DNA from: Nitrospirota bacterium
Lineage (GTDB): Bacteria; Nitrospirota; Thermodesulfovibrionia; Thermodesulfovibrionales; UBA6898
Assembly: GCA_021787505.1 (NCBI GenBank)
Contig: JAJYLU010000118.1
Span: forward strand, 1 to 6,250
Direction of reading: 5' to 3'
DNA: 6,250 nt
The position numbers and the translations under genes are program-made. Of the stretch, positions 1 to 6,172 are shown piece after piece (within the stretch, counting starts at the first letter, position 1; each line of letters opens with the position of its first letter). The notes under the pieces were generated by a model. The model ran no database searches. It was not told the origin of the DNA and saw nothing but the letters and a program-made list of their open reading frames with translations.

Positions 1-3000
1 GGATTATTACCGATACTGCCGGTCTTATTTGGGCTGCCTTGCGACATGCGGACAGGACAAGAGGCGTTGTATGATCGATGGTGAAACGAGAAAGCACCTT
101 CTCCCTTGCCCGAACTCCCAGCCGACGCCTAAGTGCCTTATCCTCCATAAGATCGACGACCTTCTCCGCCAGGGCCACCACATCCTCATACGGAACGACA
201 AACCCTGCATCATCCCCGACAAAATCGGGCATGCCGCCTGCATCGGCGAAACAAATAACCGGCAGGTTGCACTCAGCCGCCTCCAGGCCGACAAGGCCGA
301 CGGGCTCCTCCCGTGATGACAGGAGGAAAACATCGCCGGCCTGCATATACTCCCTTGGACTGTCTTTGAAACCCAGGAACGTTACATATTTGTCCAAGCC
401 CTCTTTTTCCAGCGCGGCGAGATGATCAGTCCACAGGCCGTAACGGTCGTCGCGTTCCTTCCGATCAAAATCACCTATCCAGTAAAAATGAAAATTATCG
501 AAACCTTTGTTTTTTAGAATACGGGCCACCTCTATGAACAGGTCCGCCCCCTTGCGGAAAACCATCCCCAAGCCGCAGCCAAACACAAGGAATTTATTCT
601 TCTCCAATCCAAGTCTGCCCCGGATTTTTTGCTTTGCCGTGTCGCTCGCATCTTCTATGGAATTGTCGGGAGTGATGCTGGAGTACACTACACTGATCTT
701 TGCCTGATCAACGCCATAGTTTGTTACAAGATTATCACGGACTGCGCCAGAGATGGCAATGAAGTGCGCCGAATGTTTAAGGACATCGTCGATGCAATCG
801 GCGGCATACCGTTTGATGCTCATTTCCAGTTCATGAAAATGCATAACTATCGGAGTATCCAGCGACCGGAGCACCCGGTATTCCCGGCCCGAAACAACAG
901 AGTTACAGTAAATCAGGTCGGGGACACCGCCACAGAAATCCATGAGATTCCTGGCCAGTTCCTCTTCCGGGATTCCCTTGTTCCGCAGTTCGTTCAAAAC
1001 ACGCGTGTCTCCCATCTCCCTGAATCGCGGCAAGAGTTCGCCACCGTCCAGACACAGCATTCTGATGTCTGCAAAGGTGTGGGTTTTGAACCAGGAAATT
1101 ACGTTGAGCAGCACAGCTTGGGCACCGCCTTTGCACGCGTCATGGGAAACAAAAAGTATCTTCCACCCGCCCGGCAAAGGCGAAGGTCCCTCTACTATAG
1201 GAGCCAAGGCTTCAGCGGTGGCGGCCAAGTATGCATACCCATATCTTCGGTCAGGCTCCAGATAGGCGCCTTCAGCCCATTCATTCCAGGCGTTGATGAA
1301 TAACAGCCTTTCCTCGGAATTGAAATTCCTGCGCGTGTAGTCGCACAACGCCCTAAGCCATTCCCTATATGCATCAGGACTTGAATTTATGAGTACGGTT
1401 CCCCTTCCAGGCTTCCGCGCTTCATTGTCCCAGGTCGGAAATATCCCCCTGAACTTCTTGTACGATGGGGCGCTATAGTGCCCGCTCAGCTCTATCGCTT
1501 CGCGGTAATCAAATACGAGCCCCTTGTAATTGGGGTTCACGATATCGACACGGCCGACCACATCAGTCAGGGGAAAAGTATTGGGCGGGAAATCTATGGC
1601 AGCATCGAAACCGATGCTCGACGGGTCCACATGCTCGAAGGCATGGGTCAAAGCAAGGAATATTTCTCCAATCCCGTTATTGCGGCACCAATCTCTCCAC
1701 CGGGCCGCCGCTGCCGCCGGGTTCGGGAGGAGGGCCGGTCTATAGATAATCAGCAGGGGCCTCGAATTGATCCGTATGTAGTTCTCGTTTCTTAAATAGA
1801 AGGAAACATGCTTGATGAATTCGATGTCATCTTCCGGCGAGTGCTTCTGAGAAATCAATATTTCGTTTTCTTCTCCATCCCATCTTCTTGTCCAATTTTC
1901 ATTGGCCCAGTTTATACAAAAAGGGAAATCGAAATTCTCCGTAAAATGTTTTAAGGGTGTTTCAAGTAAGGTTTTGCCGTCAAACCAATAGAAATGGAAA
2001 CAAAATCCGTGAATGCCGTACTGTCTTGCCAACTCTACCTGCCTTTTTTGAATCTCCAGTATCCTTAAATCATAAAAGCCAAGCTCTCCGGGCAGCCGTG
2101 GCTGATAATGTCCGATAAATTGTGGCACGGCCCTTGTTACGTTAAACCATTCAGTAAAACCTTTTCCCCACCACTCGTCATTTTCCGGGATAGGATGAAA
2201 CTGGGGAAGGTAAAAAGCAATAAGCTTGACATCAGTCTCTGGTAATTCGGGACATGAAAGGGCGACATAATCTCCGCCCTTCCTGGTGTTCAGTTCGAAC
2301 AAGAAATCAAAATAATTCTTGCCATTTACCTTCGAGGTGAGACTTTGTCCGTCGGAAGCTCTTGCACAAGGTCTCGGAGCGGAAACCTCATGGGACAGCT
2401 TCCTGTCGACTCTTTTTTCCAGCGTACGCGGATCAGAGTTATCCAGGTAATAAAAAAACTTCTTGAAATTCGTTTTATTTAAGTTCCTGAAGACATCTTT
2501 AGGGTGAAGAGCCGCTTTAAGAAAGAGCTTCATGAAAAGTCTTCTCTTTGTCCCGACCGGCAAGATTTTGTCCCTGAACCTGAAGTAGGCGGTCAGGAGC
2601 TTCCAACCTTGCCCGGATTGAATGATATTTATATATGCCGATTTCTCGCCAAGTTCGTTTTGTATGGCTGATATCCGGTGGTCTCTCTCTTTCAGAGCGG
2701 CGTCAAGGCCATGGATTTGCGCATCCCGTTCCCCGATTACGGCGTCAAGTTCGCCTATATGAAAATCTTTCCCCCTCAGCGCGGACTCTATCGCCTTTGC
2801 ATGACCGCGCATCGCCTGCATCGCGGCTTCTAGAGATTGAATGTGGGTACGCTCCTTCGCCGCCTGGTCCCTGAGAAGGTCGCATTCGCCTTTTAGTCCT
2901 TTCAGGCGATTTTTTGTCTGATAATAGCTGCCTACATAACTGTGGACGCGCTGCGGGGTGATCTTGTCAAGATGTTTATCTATTACCCTCAGATATGATC

Positions 3001-3706
3001 GCCTCAAAAGGTCGCCGTCCTTGTTCCGCTGCGAGATTTGCAGATCGATATCCCACTGATTGTAGTCGGCGGTGGTTTTTTTAATATGATGGAAGGGGTA
3101 TTCATTGCCTATGCGAATAAGCAATTCCCAATCTTCGTAGAGATCAAAATCGGAATCGAACCCCCCGGAACCTGTCAATACTTCCTTCCCGAACATGAGA
3201 CACATTAAGGGAATGTAATTTTCGAACAGGAGCTCGTCGTAATCATAATCCTTCGAAAATTCGATTTCTCTTCGTTCTTCTCTTATTTGATAGGTCTGAG
3301 GATCGTAGCTTTTATAGACCATCAGCGAATCCGTATACGCAACCTTATATTCGCTCTGTTCAAGAAACGATAACAGCGTTTCGACATGTTCCGGATAAAA
3401 CTCATCATCGTCATCGAGAAACCCCGTATACTCGCCTGTTGCTTTCTCGATTCCCACGTTCCCCGCATGCGCCCTACCCTTGTTTTCTTCGAGTCTTACA
3501 TAGTTGAGCGGCACGTCGCCGAGAAGCGTCTTCAGCTCTTCCCTATCGAGTTCGCAGCCGCCGTCGTTGACGAGGACGACTTCAATAGGCCGGTATGTCT
3601 GGGCAGAGATACTCGCAAGCGCCTTCTTAAGAAGCTTGGGTCTGTCTTTTGTTCTGACAATTATGGAGACCAAAGGTCTTCGTTCTTCCAAGGTATTGTT
3701 CCTCAT
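1..3706 (-). CDS. Giant multi-domain glycosyltransferase: GT2 + coiled coil + WbsX (GH99-like) + GT4, 3' end beyond window
   Basis: An open frame of 1235 codons with no stop runs from ATG at 3706 off the left edge. An in-frame TGA lies directly upstream (3709-3707), so ATG 3706 is the first possible start; GGAG at 3720-3717 is its likely ribosome binding site. Modules seen: (1) a GT2 glycosyltransferase, about residues 11-245, with PLVSIIVRTKDRP, VLVNDGG, the acidic FLDDDDEF metal/nucleotide-sugar motif (residues 97-103) and EDWELLIRI (191-199); (2) a charged coiled coil, about 262-366; (3) a WbsX domain, about 493-835, with KLIAFYLPQFHPIPEND, WWGKGFTEW, INWANENWTRRWDG and NAWNEWAEGAYLEPD; (4) a GT4 glycosyltransferase, about 848-1222, starting KILFVSHD and carrying an EX7E motif (E1134, E1142). 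The last visible residues, RPAVSVII, resemble the first strand of another GT2 domain. No signal peptide or membrane segment is seen, so it is probably cytoplasmic at the inner membrane, adding several sugars to a lipid-linked glycan. Sugars and acceptor cannot be read from sequence. Family calls rest on recognised motifs. Confidence 0.93.
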   Translation of the reverse strand, partial: MRNNTLEERRPLVSIIVRTKDRPKLLKKALASISAQTYRPIEVVLVNDGGCELDREELKTLLGDVPLNYVRLEENKGRAHAGNVGIEKATGEYTGFLDDDDEFYPEHVETLLSFLEQSEYKVAYTDSLMVYKSYDPQTYQIREERREIEFSKDYDYDELLFENYIPLMCLMFGKEVLTGSGGFDSDFDLYEDWELLIRIGNEYPFHHIKKTTADYNQWDIDLQISQRNKDGDLLRRSYLRVIDKHLDKITPQRVHSYVGSYYQTKNRLKGLKGECDLLRDQAAKERTHIQSLEAAMQAMRGHAKAIESALRGKDFHIGELDAVIGERDAQIHGLDAALKERDHRISAIQNELGEKSAYINIIQSGQGWKLLTAYFRFRDKILPVGTKRRLFMKLFLKAALHPKDVFRNLNKTNFKKFFYYLDNSDPRTLEKRVDRKLSHEVSAPRPCARASDGQSLTSKVNGKNYFDFLFELNTRKGGDYVALSCPELPETDVKLIAFYLPQFHPIPENDEWWGKGFTEWFNVTRAVPQFIGHYQPRLPGELGFYDLRILEIQKRQVELARQYGIHGFCFHFYWFDGKTLLETPLKHFTENFDFPFCINWANENWTRRWDGEENEILISQKHSPEDDIEFIKHVSFYLRNENYIRINSRPLLIIYRPALLPNPAAAAARWRDWCRNNGIGEIFLALTHAFEHVDPSSIGFDAAIDFPPNTFPLTDVVGRVDIVNPNYKGLVFDYREAIELSGHYSAPSYKKFRGIFPTWDNEARKPGRGTVLINSSPDAYREWLRALCDYTRRNFNSEERLLFINAWNEWAEGAYLEPDRRYGYAYLAATAEALAPIVEGPSPLPGGWKILFVSHDACKGGAQAVLLNVISWFKTHTFADIRMLCLDGGELLPRFREMGDTRVLNELRNKGIPEEELARNLMDFCGGVPDLIYCNSVVSGREYRVLRSLDTPIVMHFHELEMSIKRYAADCIDDVLKHSAHFIAISGAVRDNLVTNYGVDQAKISVVYSSITPDNSIEDASDTAKQKIRGRLGLEKNKFLVFGCGLGMVFRKGADLFIEVARILKNKGFDNFHFYWIGDFDRKERDDRYGLWTDHLAALEKEGLDKYVTFLGFKDSPREYMQAGDVFLLSSREEPVGLVGLEAAECNLPVICFADAGGMPDFVGDDAGFVVPYEDVVALAEKVVDLMEDKALRRRLGVRAREKVLSRFTIDHTTPLVLSACRKAAQIRPAVSVII
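2609..2923 (-). other. Coiled-coil linker between the GT2 and WbsX modules
   Basis: Residues about 262-366 of the large glycosyltransferase are rich in Glu, Lys, Arg, Ala and Leu with heptad-like hydrophobic spacing and no Pro, which suggests a long alpha-helical coiled coil. It is followed by a basic, aromatic stretch (GWKLLTAYFRFRDKILPVG, residues 367-385) that looks like an amphipathic linker. I infer a spacer or oligomerisation rod that separates the catalytic modules, possibly a size ruler; a structural role is more certain than a ruler role. Confidence 0.7.
2651..2776 (-). repeat. Three tandem 14-residue (42-bp) units inside the coiled coil
   Basis: Residues 311-324 (RGKDFHIGELDAVI), 325-338 (GERDAQIHGLDAAL) and 339-352 (KERDHRISAIQNEL) align as 14-residue units of form xERDxxIxxLDAxL. 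A weaker fourth unit starts at residue 353 (GEKSAYINIIQ). Fourteen residues equal two heptads, so a copy gain or loss would keep the coiled-coil register. The repeat is clearer in protein than in DNA, which suggests old duplication followed by drift. Confidence 0.72.
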
Positions 3707-3716
3707 TCAAAGAGTT

Positions 3717-3720
3717 CTCC
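3717..3720 (-). promoter_or_regulatory. Ribosome binding site of the large glycosyltransferase gene
   Basis: GGAG (reading 3720 to 3717) lies 10 nt before ATG 3706. The spacing is slightly long but usable. It is part of GGAGAAC (3720-3714), which is perfectly complementary to GTTCTCC at 3766-3760 upstream on the same transcript, so access to it may depend on RNA folding. Confidence 0.6.
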
Positions 3721-3729
3721 GGATCCTCG

Positions 3730-3761
3730 CCTCGGTCCGCACGCAGGCGGATTCGCCGAGG
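3730..3761 (-). repeat. Stem-loop in the leader just upstream of the glycosyltransferase ribosome binding site
   Basis: On the plus strand, CCTCGGTCCGC (3730-3740) faces GCGGA (3747-3751) and CCGAGG (3756-3761). This gives 11 base pairs with a 4-nt bulge (3752-3755) and a 6-nt loop (3741-3746). It lies within the 212-bp gap between the WbaP-like gene and the large glycosyltransferase gene. No T-run follows on the minus strand, so it does not look like an intrinsic terminator. It is either an RNA regulatory element or part of a dispersed palindromic repeat. Confidence 0.6.
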
Positions 3762-3800
3762 AGAACGAGTCGCCTCAGGAGACCCCCTCTACGAGTCGTT

Positions 3801-3845
3801 GACCTGCGCGGGAATGACGGCAACGTGATATCCCTAAAATTCCCG
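3801..3845. repeat. Inverted repeat CGGGAAT/ATTCCCG in a palindromic-repeat-like remnant
   Basis: CGGGAAT at 3809-3815 and ATTCCCG at 3839-3845 are perfect 7-bp inverted arms around a 23-nt loop. The left arm sits in GACCTGCGCGGGAATGACGG (3801-3820), which resembles one half of the common dispersed intergenic palindrome of type CGTCATTCCCGCG seen in many proteobacterial genomes. Here the partner half is missing, so I read it as a degenerate remnant. An 8-bp direct repeat ACGAGTCG (3765-3772 and 3791-3798) lies nearby. Confidence 0.5.
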
Positions 3846-3860
3846 TAAGTCTGCGTTTTT

Positions 3861-3890
3861 ATTATATTGGATAAGGCCCTCATATTTCCA
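3861..3890 (-). promoter_or_regulatory. Candidate sigma-70-type promoter for the large glycosyltransferase gene
   Basis: On the minus strand there is a perfect TATAAT -10 box (3866-3861). Eighteen bases upstream is TGGAAA (3890-3885), a 4-of-6 match to the -35 consensus. Transcription would start near 3854 and give a leader of about 150 nt containing both inverted repeats before ATG 3706. The site lies just past the stop of the WbaP-like gene. No clear terminator separates the genes, so readthrough from upstream is also possible. Called by eye only. Confidence 0.45.
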
Positions 3891-3918
3891 TGACGGCCGG
3901 GCGACGGACAAAAGGGAA

Positions 3919-5292
3919 TCAGTATGCCCCTTCCCGTTTGATAACAATTTTCACTGTCTTGAACAATATAACGATATCCAGCCAGAGGTTCCAGTTTCGG
4001 ACATACCAGGAGTCGAGGGCGATCCGGTAATCGTAGCTTGTATTGCTTCTTCCGCTAACCTGCCACAAACCGGTAATGCCGGGCAACACGCTGAAGCAGA
4101 GTTCCGCCATCTCACGGTAGTGCCTGTCTATCTCGTCCTGCGTCACCGGCCTGGGTCCGACGAAACTCATCTCGCCCCTCAGCACATTCAGTATCTGCGG
4201 CAGTTCATCGAGGGAGGTGGTCCGGAGAAACCGGCCTATCTTGGTCACCCTCGGATCGTCATTCAACTTCCAGTACTGCTGCCACTTGTTATTCACCTCC
4301 GGGTCATCCTGCAGCAACCCCTCGAGCCGGGCTTCCGCGTCCTCGAACATCGTCCTGAACTTATAACACCGGAACGTCGTTCCCTTCCTGCCCACCCTCT
4401 CCTGGGAGAAAATAGCCCTCCCCGGCGAACCGATCCGGATGAGAAAGGAGATGAGCGCCATCGGGAAAAATAGGACGGGCAAAAGTACAATGCTCATCAG
4501 GATGTCAAAACTCCGTTTTATGAAAATATTGAACGGGCTTGCCAGGTTGTTCTTCATCTCGAAGGCAAATGCCTCTTCATGGAAAAAATGCTGAAGGTTC
4601 GTACCCAGGACTGCGATGCCGAATATATCCGGGACAAAGAGAATGCGGTCGACCTTGTGCTGAAGGCCGTTTATCAGTCCCTGGAGACGCTCCTTGCCGG
4701 CGCCCGGCATGGCAATGACGAGGTCGTCGATGCCGCACCGGTTTATATATGTTGCCGCCCTGTCCGTCCCCTTGTGGATTTTGACGCCCTCTATTTCGCT
4801 GCCCAACTTGCCGGGGTCGTCGTCCAGGAATCCCTTGATCTCGTATCCGTAATTCGGCTCTTTCTTGAGCGCCCTGACAATGAGTTTTCCAGTCTTTCCC
4901 GCGCCCAGGATTAGCACCCTCCTCTTCAGAAATCCCAAACGTCTGAGGACCTTCTTCGCGACCATCCGTATGAGCGGAAGGGACAAAAGTGAAATCGTAC
5001 CCATAAGGGCCACGACCGTCCGGGACATCTCATCGCTCAATTTCCCGATCGACACGATAGTAAAGACGCCGACAGTCGAAAAAAAGGATACCTTCCACAA
5101 CACCCGTATCTCATCCCAAAAGGAGAACCTTTTTGTGTAGAGCCCCTCGTAGTAGAAGAAAAAGACCCATACGACAAGGACCCACCAGATGTCGAAAAGG
5201 CCTCTGAACGGCATCCCTGCAGGAAAGCCTGCATAAAAAAAAGGCAGGATACTGGTCCTCACGAACACCGCGCAATAGAATGTTACCACCAC
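3919..5292 (-). CDS. wbaP: WbaP-type undecaprenyl-phosphate hexose-1-phosphate transferase (initiating glycosyltransferase)
   Basis: This inner-membrane enzyme transfers a hexose-1-phosphate (galactose in characterised WbaP; glucose in the related WcaJ) from a UDP-sugar to undecaprenyl phosphate, the first step of O-antigen or exopolysaccharide assembly. Counting from GTG 5292 (457 residues): hydrophobic segments near 1-12, 34-50, 67-83 and 92-111; a Rossmann-like central domain with LGAGKTGKL (129-137); a membrane-inserted helix about 264-286; then the catalytic domain with KFRTM (311-315), the Asp-Glu pair in TSLDELPQ (D362, E363), FVGPRP (377-382) and LWQVSGRS (409-416). The four-helix N-terminus and YEGLYTKRFSFWDE segment favour WbaP over short PglC-like forms. 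The sugar is not certain. The true start is probably upstream: the frame stays open to a TGA at 5376-5374, and the added residues (EFLAVFFVDITT) complete the first helix. A start at 5361 would give 480 residues, close to the 476 of Salmonella WbaP. Confidence 0.92.
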   Translation of the reverse strand: MVVTFYCAVFVRTSILPFFYAGFPAGMPFRGLFDIWWVLVVWVFFFYYEGLYTKRFSFWDEIRVLWKVSFFSTVGVFTIVSIGKLSDEMSRTVVALMGTISLLSLPLIRMVAKKVLRRLGFLKRRVLILGAGKTGKLIVRALKKEPNYGYEIKGFLDDDPGKLGSEIEGVKIHKGTDRAATYINRCGIDDLVIAMPGAGKERLQGLINGLQHKVDRILFVPDIFGIAVLGTNLQHFFHEEAFAFEMKNNLASPFNIFIKRSFDILMSIVLLPVLFFPMALISFLIRIGSPGRAIFSQERVGRKGTTFRCYKFRTMFEDAEARLEGLLQDDPEVNNKWQQYWKLNDDPRVTKIGRFLRTTSLDELPQILNVLRGEMSFVGPRPVTQDEIDRHYREMAELCFSVLPGITGLWQVSGRSNTSYDYRIALDSWYVRNWNLWLDIVILFKTVKIVIKREGAY

Positions 5293-5356
5293 GGTGGTGA
5301 TATCGACGAAGAAGACGGCCAGAAATTCGGAAGCGAATTTCAGATTGCTGAGGGTC

Positions 5357-6127
5357 CTAATATTCGCCTCCTGTCAGCGTTGCGGTGACATTCCCGAGCG
5401 CCACTTTCGTCTGCAACTTGACGGGTACACGTTTTTCGTCGTCCGTAAGCCATATATACATGTCCCCCCTCCTGTTGAAGAGACCCTCCGATTTCAAGAG
5501 AGGTTTTATCACTATGGTATCAAAAACCCCGAGTTTCGTGGTAATTCTTTCCTTCCTGATGACCTGCACCTCGACATTCCATAATTTCTTGCTGTCCACC
5601 ACGTACACGTAGACGGACTTTCCGGGCACGGCCTTGATCGTCCTGAAATAATAGAAACTCGAAAGGGGATCGAAGGTTTTGTCGGGGATAAGAATGTCCC
5701 TTCGCTCTCCATTCAGATAGTCCGTATAAAGAGCCTTGCGCTTCGCCCCGTCAAAGACGATCTCCTTGTTCCGCCTGTACCGTCCTTCCCTGATACTGAT
5801 GCGGTAATGCAGCGGATTGCCGATCGCAGCGTGACGCAGGGGTTTTGAAAGGACGGACTCTGTTCTGTCGTCGACGGTGTAAAAAAGAGAGACCCAGTCG
5901 GCAGAGCGGGCGGTCGAAACAATCCTCGTCGCCCCGTTTTCTTCCCTGATTTCGAGCGTTGCGGTGCCTGTCTTGATTCCTCCCCAGGTAAGGTCGTAGA
6001 CAAGCTTTTCGGGAACGCGGAAGGCGGAGGCGTCCGGAATCGCGGCGAAAACCGGCAAAAATAACAAGAAGAATGCGCAGAAAAGAAATTTTATTGTGAC
6101 AGACTTTCCTTTTTCCCGGAACCCCAA
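5357..6127 (-). CDS. Secreted DUF3108-family protein of unknown function
   Basis: A 256-residue protein starting with TTG at 6127, preceded by a consensus AGGAGG four bases upstream; no ATG or GTG exists nearby in frame. The N-terminus is a typical Sec signal peptide: basic MGFREKGKSVTIK, hydrophobic FLFCAFFLLFLPVFAAI, then a probable signal peptidase I site after ASA (residue 35). There is no lipobox Cys, so a soluble periplasmic or envelope protein is expected. The mature part has DUF3108 hallmarks: EKLVYDLTWGGIKTGTATLEI (39-60, in part), a central FDPLSSFYYFRTI (152-164) and the closing IWLTDDEKRVPV (225-236) before a beta-rich end. The family is widespread in Gram-negative bacteria and has no assigned reaction that I know of. 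Its stop TAG overlaps the start region of the WbaP-like gene, so the two are almost certainly one operon. A role in polysaccharide export or envelope assembly is inferred from position only. Confidence 0.85.
   Translation of the reverse strand: MGFREKGKSVTIKFLFCAFFLLFLPVFAAIPDASAFRVPEKLVYDLTWGGIKTGTATLEIREENGATRIVSTARSADWVSLFYTVDDRTESVLSKPLRHAAIGNPLHYRISIREGRYRRNKEIVFDGAKRKALYTDYLNGERRDILIPDKTFDPLSSFYYFRTIKAVPGKSVYVYVVDSKKLWNVEVQVIRKERITTKLGVFDTIVIKPLLKSEGLFNRRGDMYIWLTDDEKRVPVKLQTKVALGNVTATLTGGEY
5367..5372 (-). promoter_or_regulatory. Consensus Shine-Dalgarno AGGAGG deciding the WbaP-like start
   Basis: AGGAGG (5372-5367) lies inside the last codons of the DUF3108 gene and 5 nt before ATT 5361, which is in frame with the WbaP-like gene and overlaps the DUF3108 stop TAG (5359-5357) by one base. 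The GTG at 5292 has no such site before it. This points to translational coupling and to a start near 5361, with an unusual initiator. CTG at 5343, with a weaker AGGA (5358-5355) 11 nt upstream, is the alternative. Confidence 0.65.
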
Positions 6128-6131
6128 GGGA

Positions 6132-6137
6132 CCTCCT
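6132..6137 (-). promoter_or_regulatory. Shine-Dalgarno AGGAGG of the DUF3108 gene
   Basis: AGGAGG (6137-6132) is followed by TCCC and then TTG 6127. This strong site supports the rare TTG start, and the resulting N-terminus is a complete signal peptide, which confirms the choice. Confidence 0.7.
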
Positions 6138-6166
6138 GGAGAATTAAAGATTTTTTCTGCTATATT
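6137..6166 (+). promoter_or_regulatory. Candidate extended -10 promoter for hisA
   Basis: TGGAGA (6137-6142, 4 of 6 to the -35 consensus), an 18-bp spacer and TATATT (6161-6166, 5 of 6), preceded by TG at 6158-6159 as in an extended -10. The predicted transcription start is about 6173, the A of the hisA ATG. The gap between the divergent genes is only 45 bp, so hisA either starts here or from within the DUF3108 coding region. Called by eye. Confidence 0.4.
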
Positions 6167-6172
6167 AATATT

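Noticed and set aside
629..1303. A 224-codon open frame on the plus strand
   Set aside because: It lies antisense to the GT4 and WbsX coding regions, has no recognisable domain and has Tyr/Arg/Gln-rich low-order sequence; it is a shadow of the well-supported minus-strand gene.
2651..2776. Tandem 42-bp units as a CRISPR array or minisatellite
   Set aside because: The similarity is at protein level with no identical DNA repeats or spacers; it is a coiled-coil coding repeat.
3386..3802. A 138-codon plus-strand frame covering the gap and the 5' end of the large gene
   Set aside because: Most of it is antisense to the GT2 domain, including its catalytic DDDD motif; no ribosome binding site or family match.
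3809..3860. Inverted repeat followed by TTTTT (3856-3860) as a plus-strand intrinsic terminator
   Set aside because: The arms are only 7 bp with a 23-nt loop, the T-run begins 11 nt after the stem, and no plus-strand gene ends here.
5294..5584. A 96-codon plus-strand frame
   Set aside because: It is antisense to the DUF3108 gene end and the WbaP-like start, both of which are supported by motifs and ribosome binding sites.
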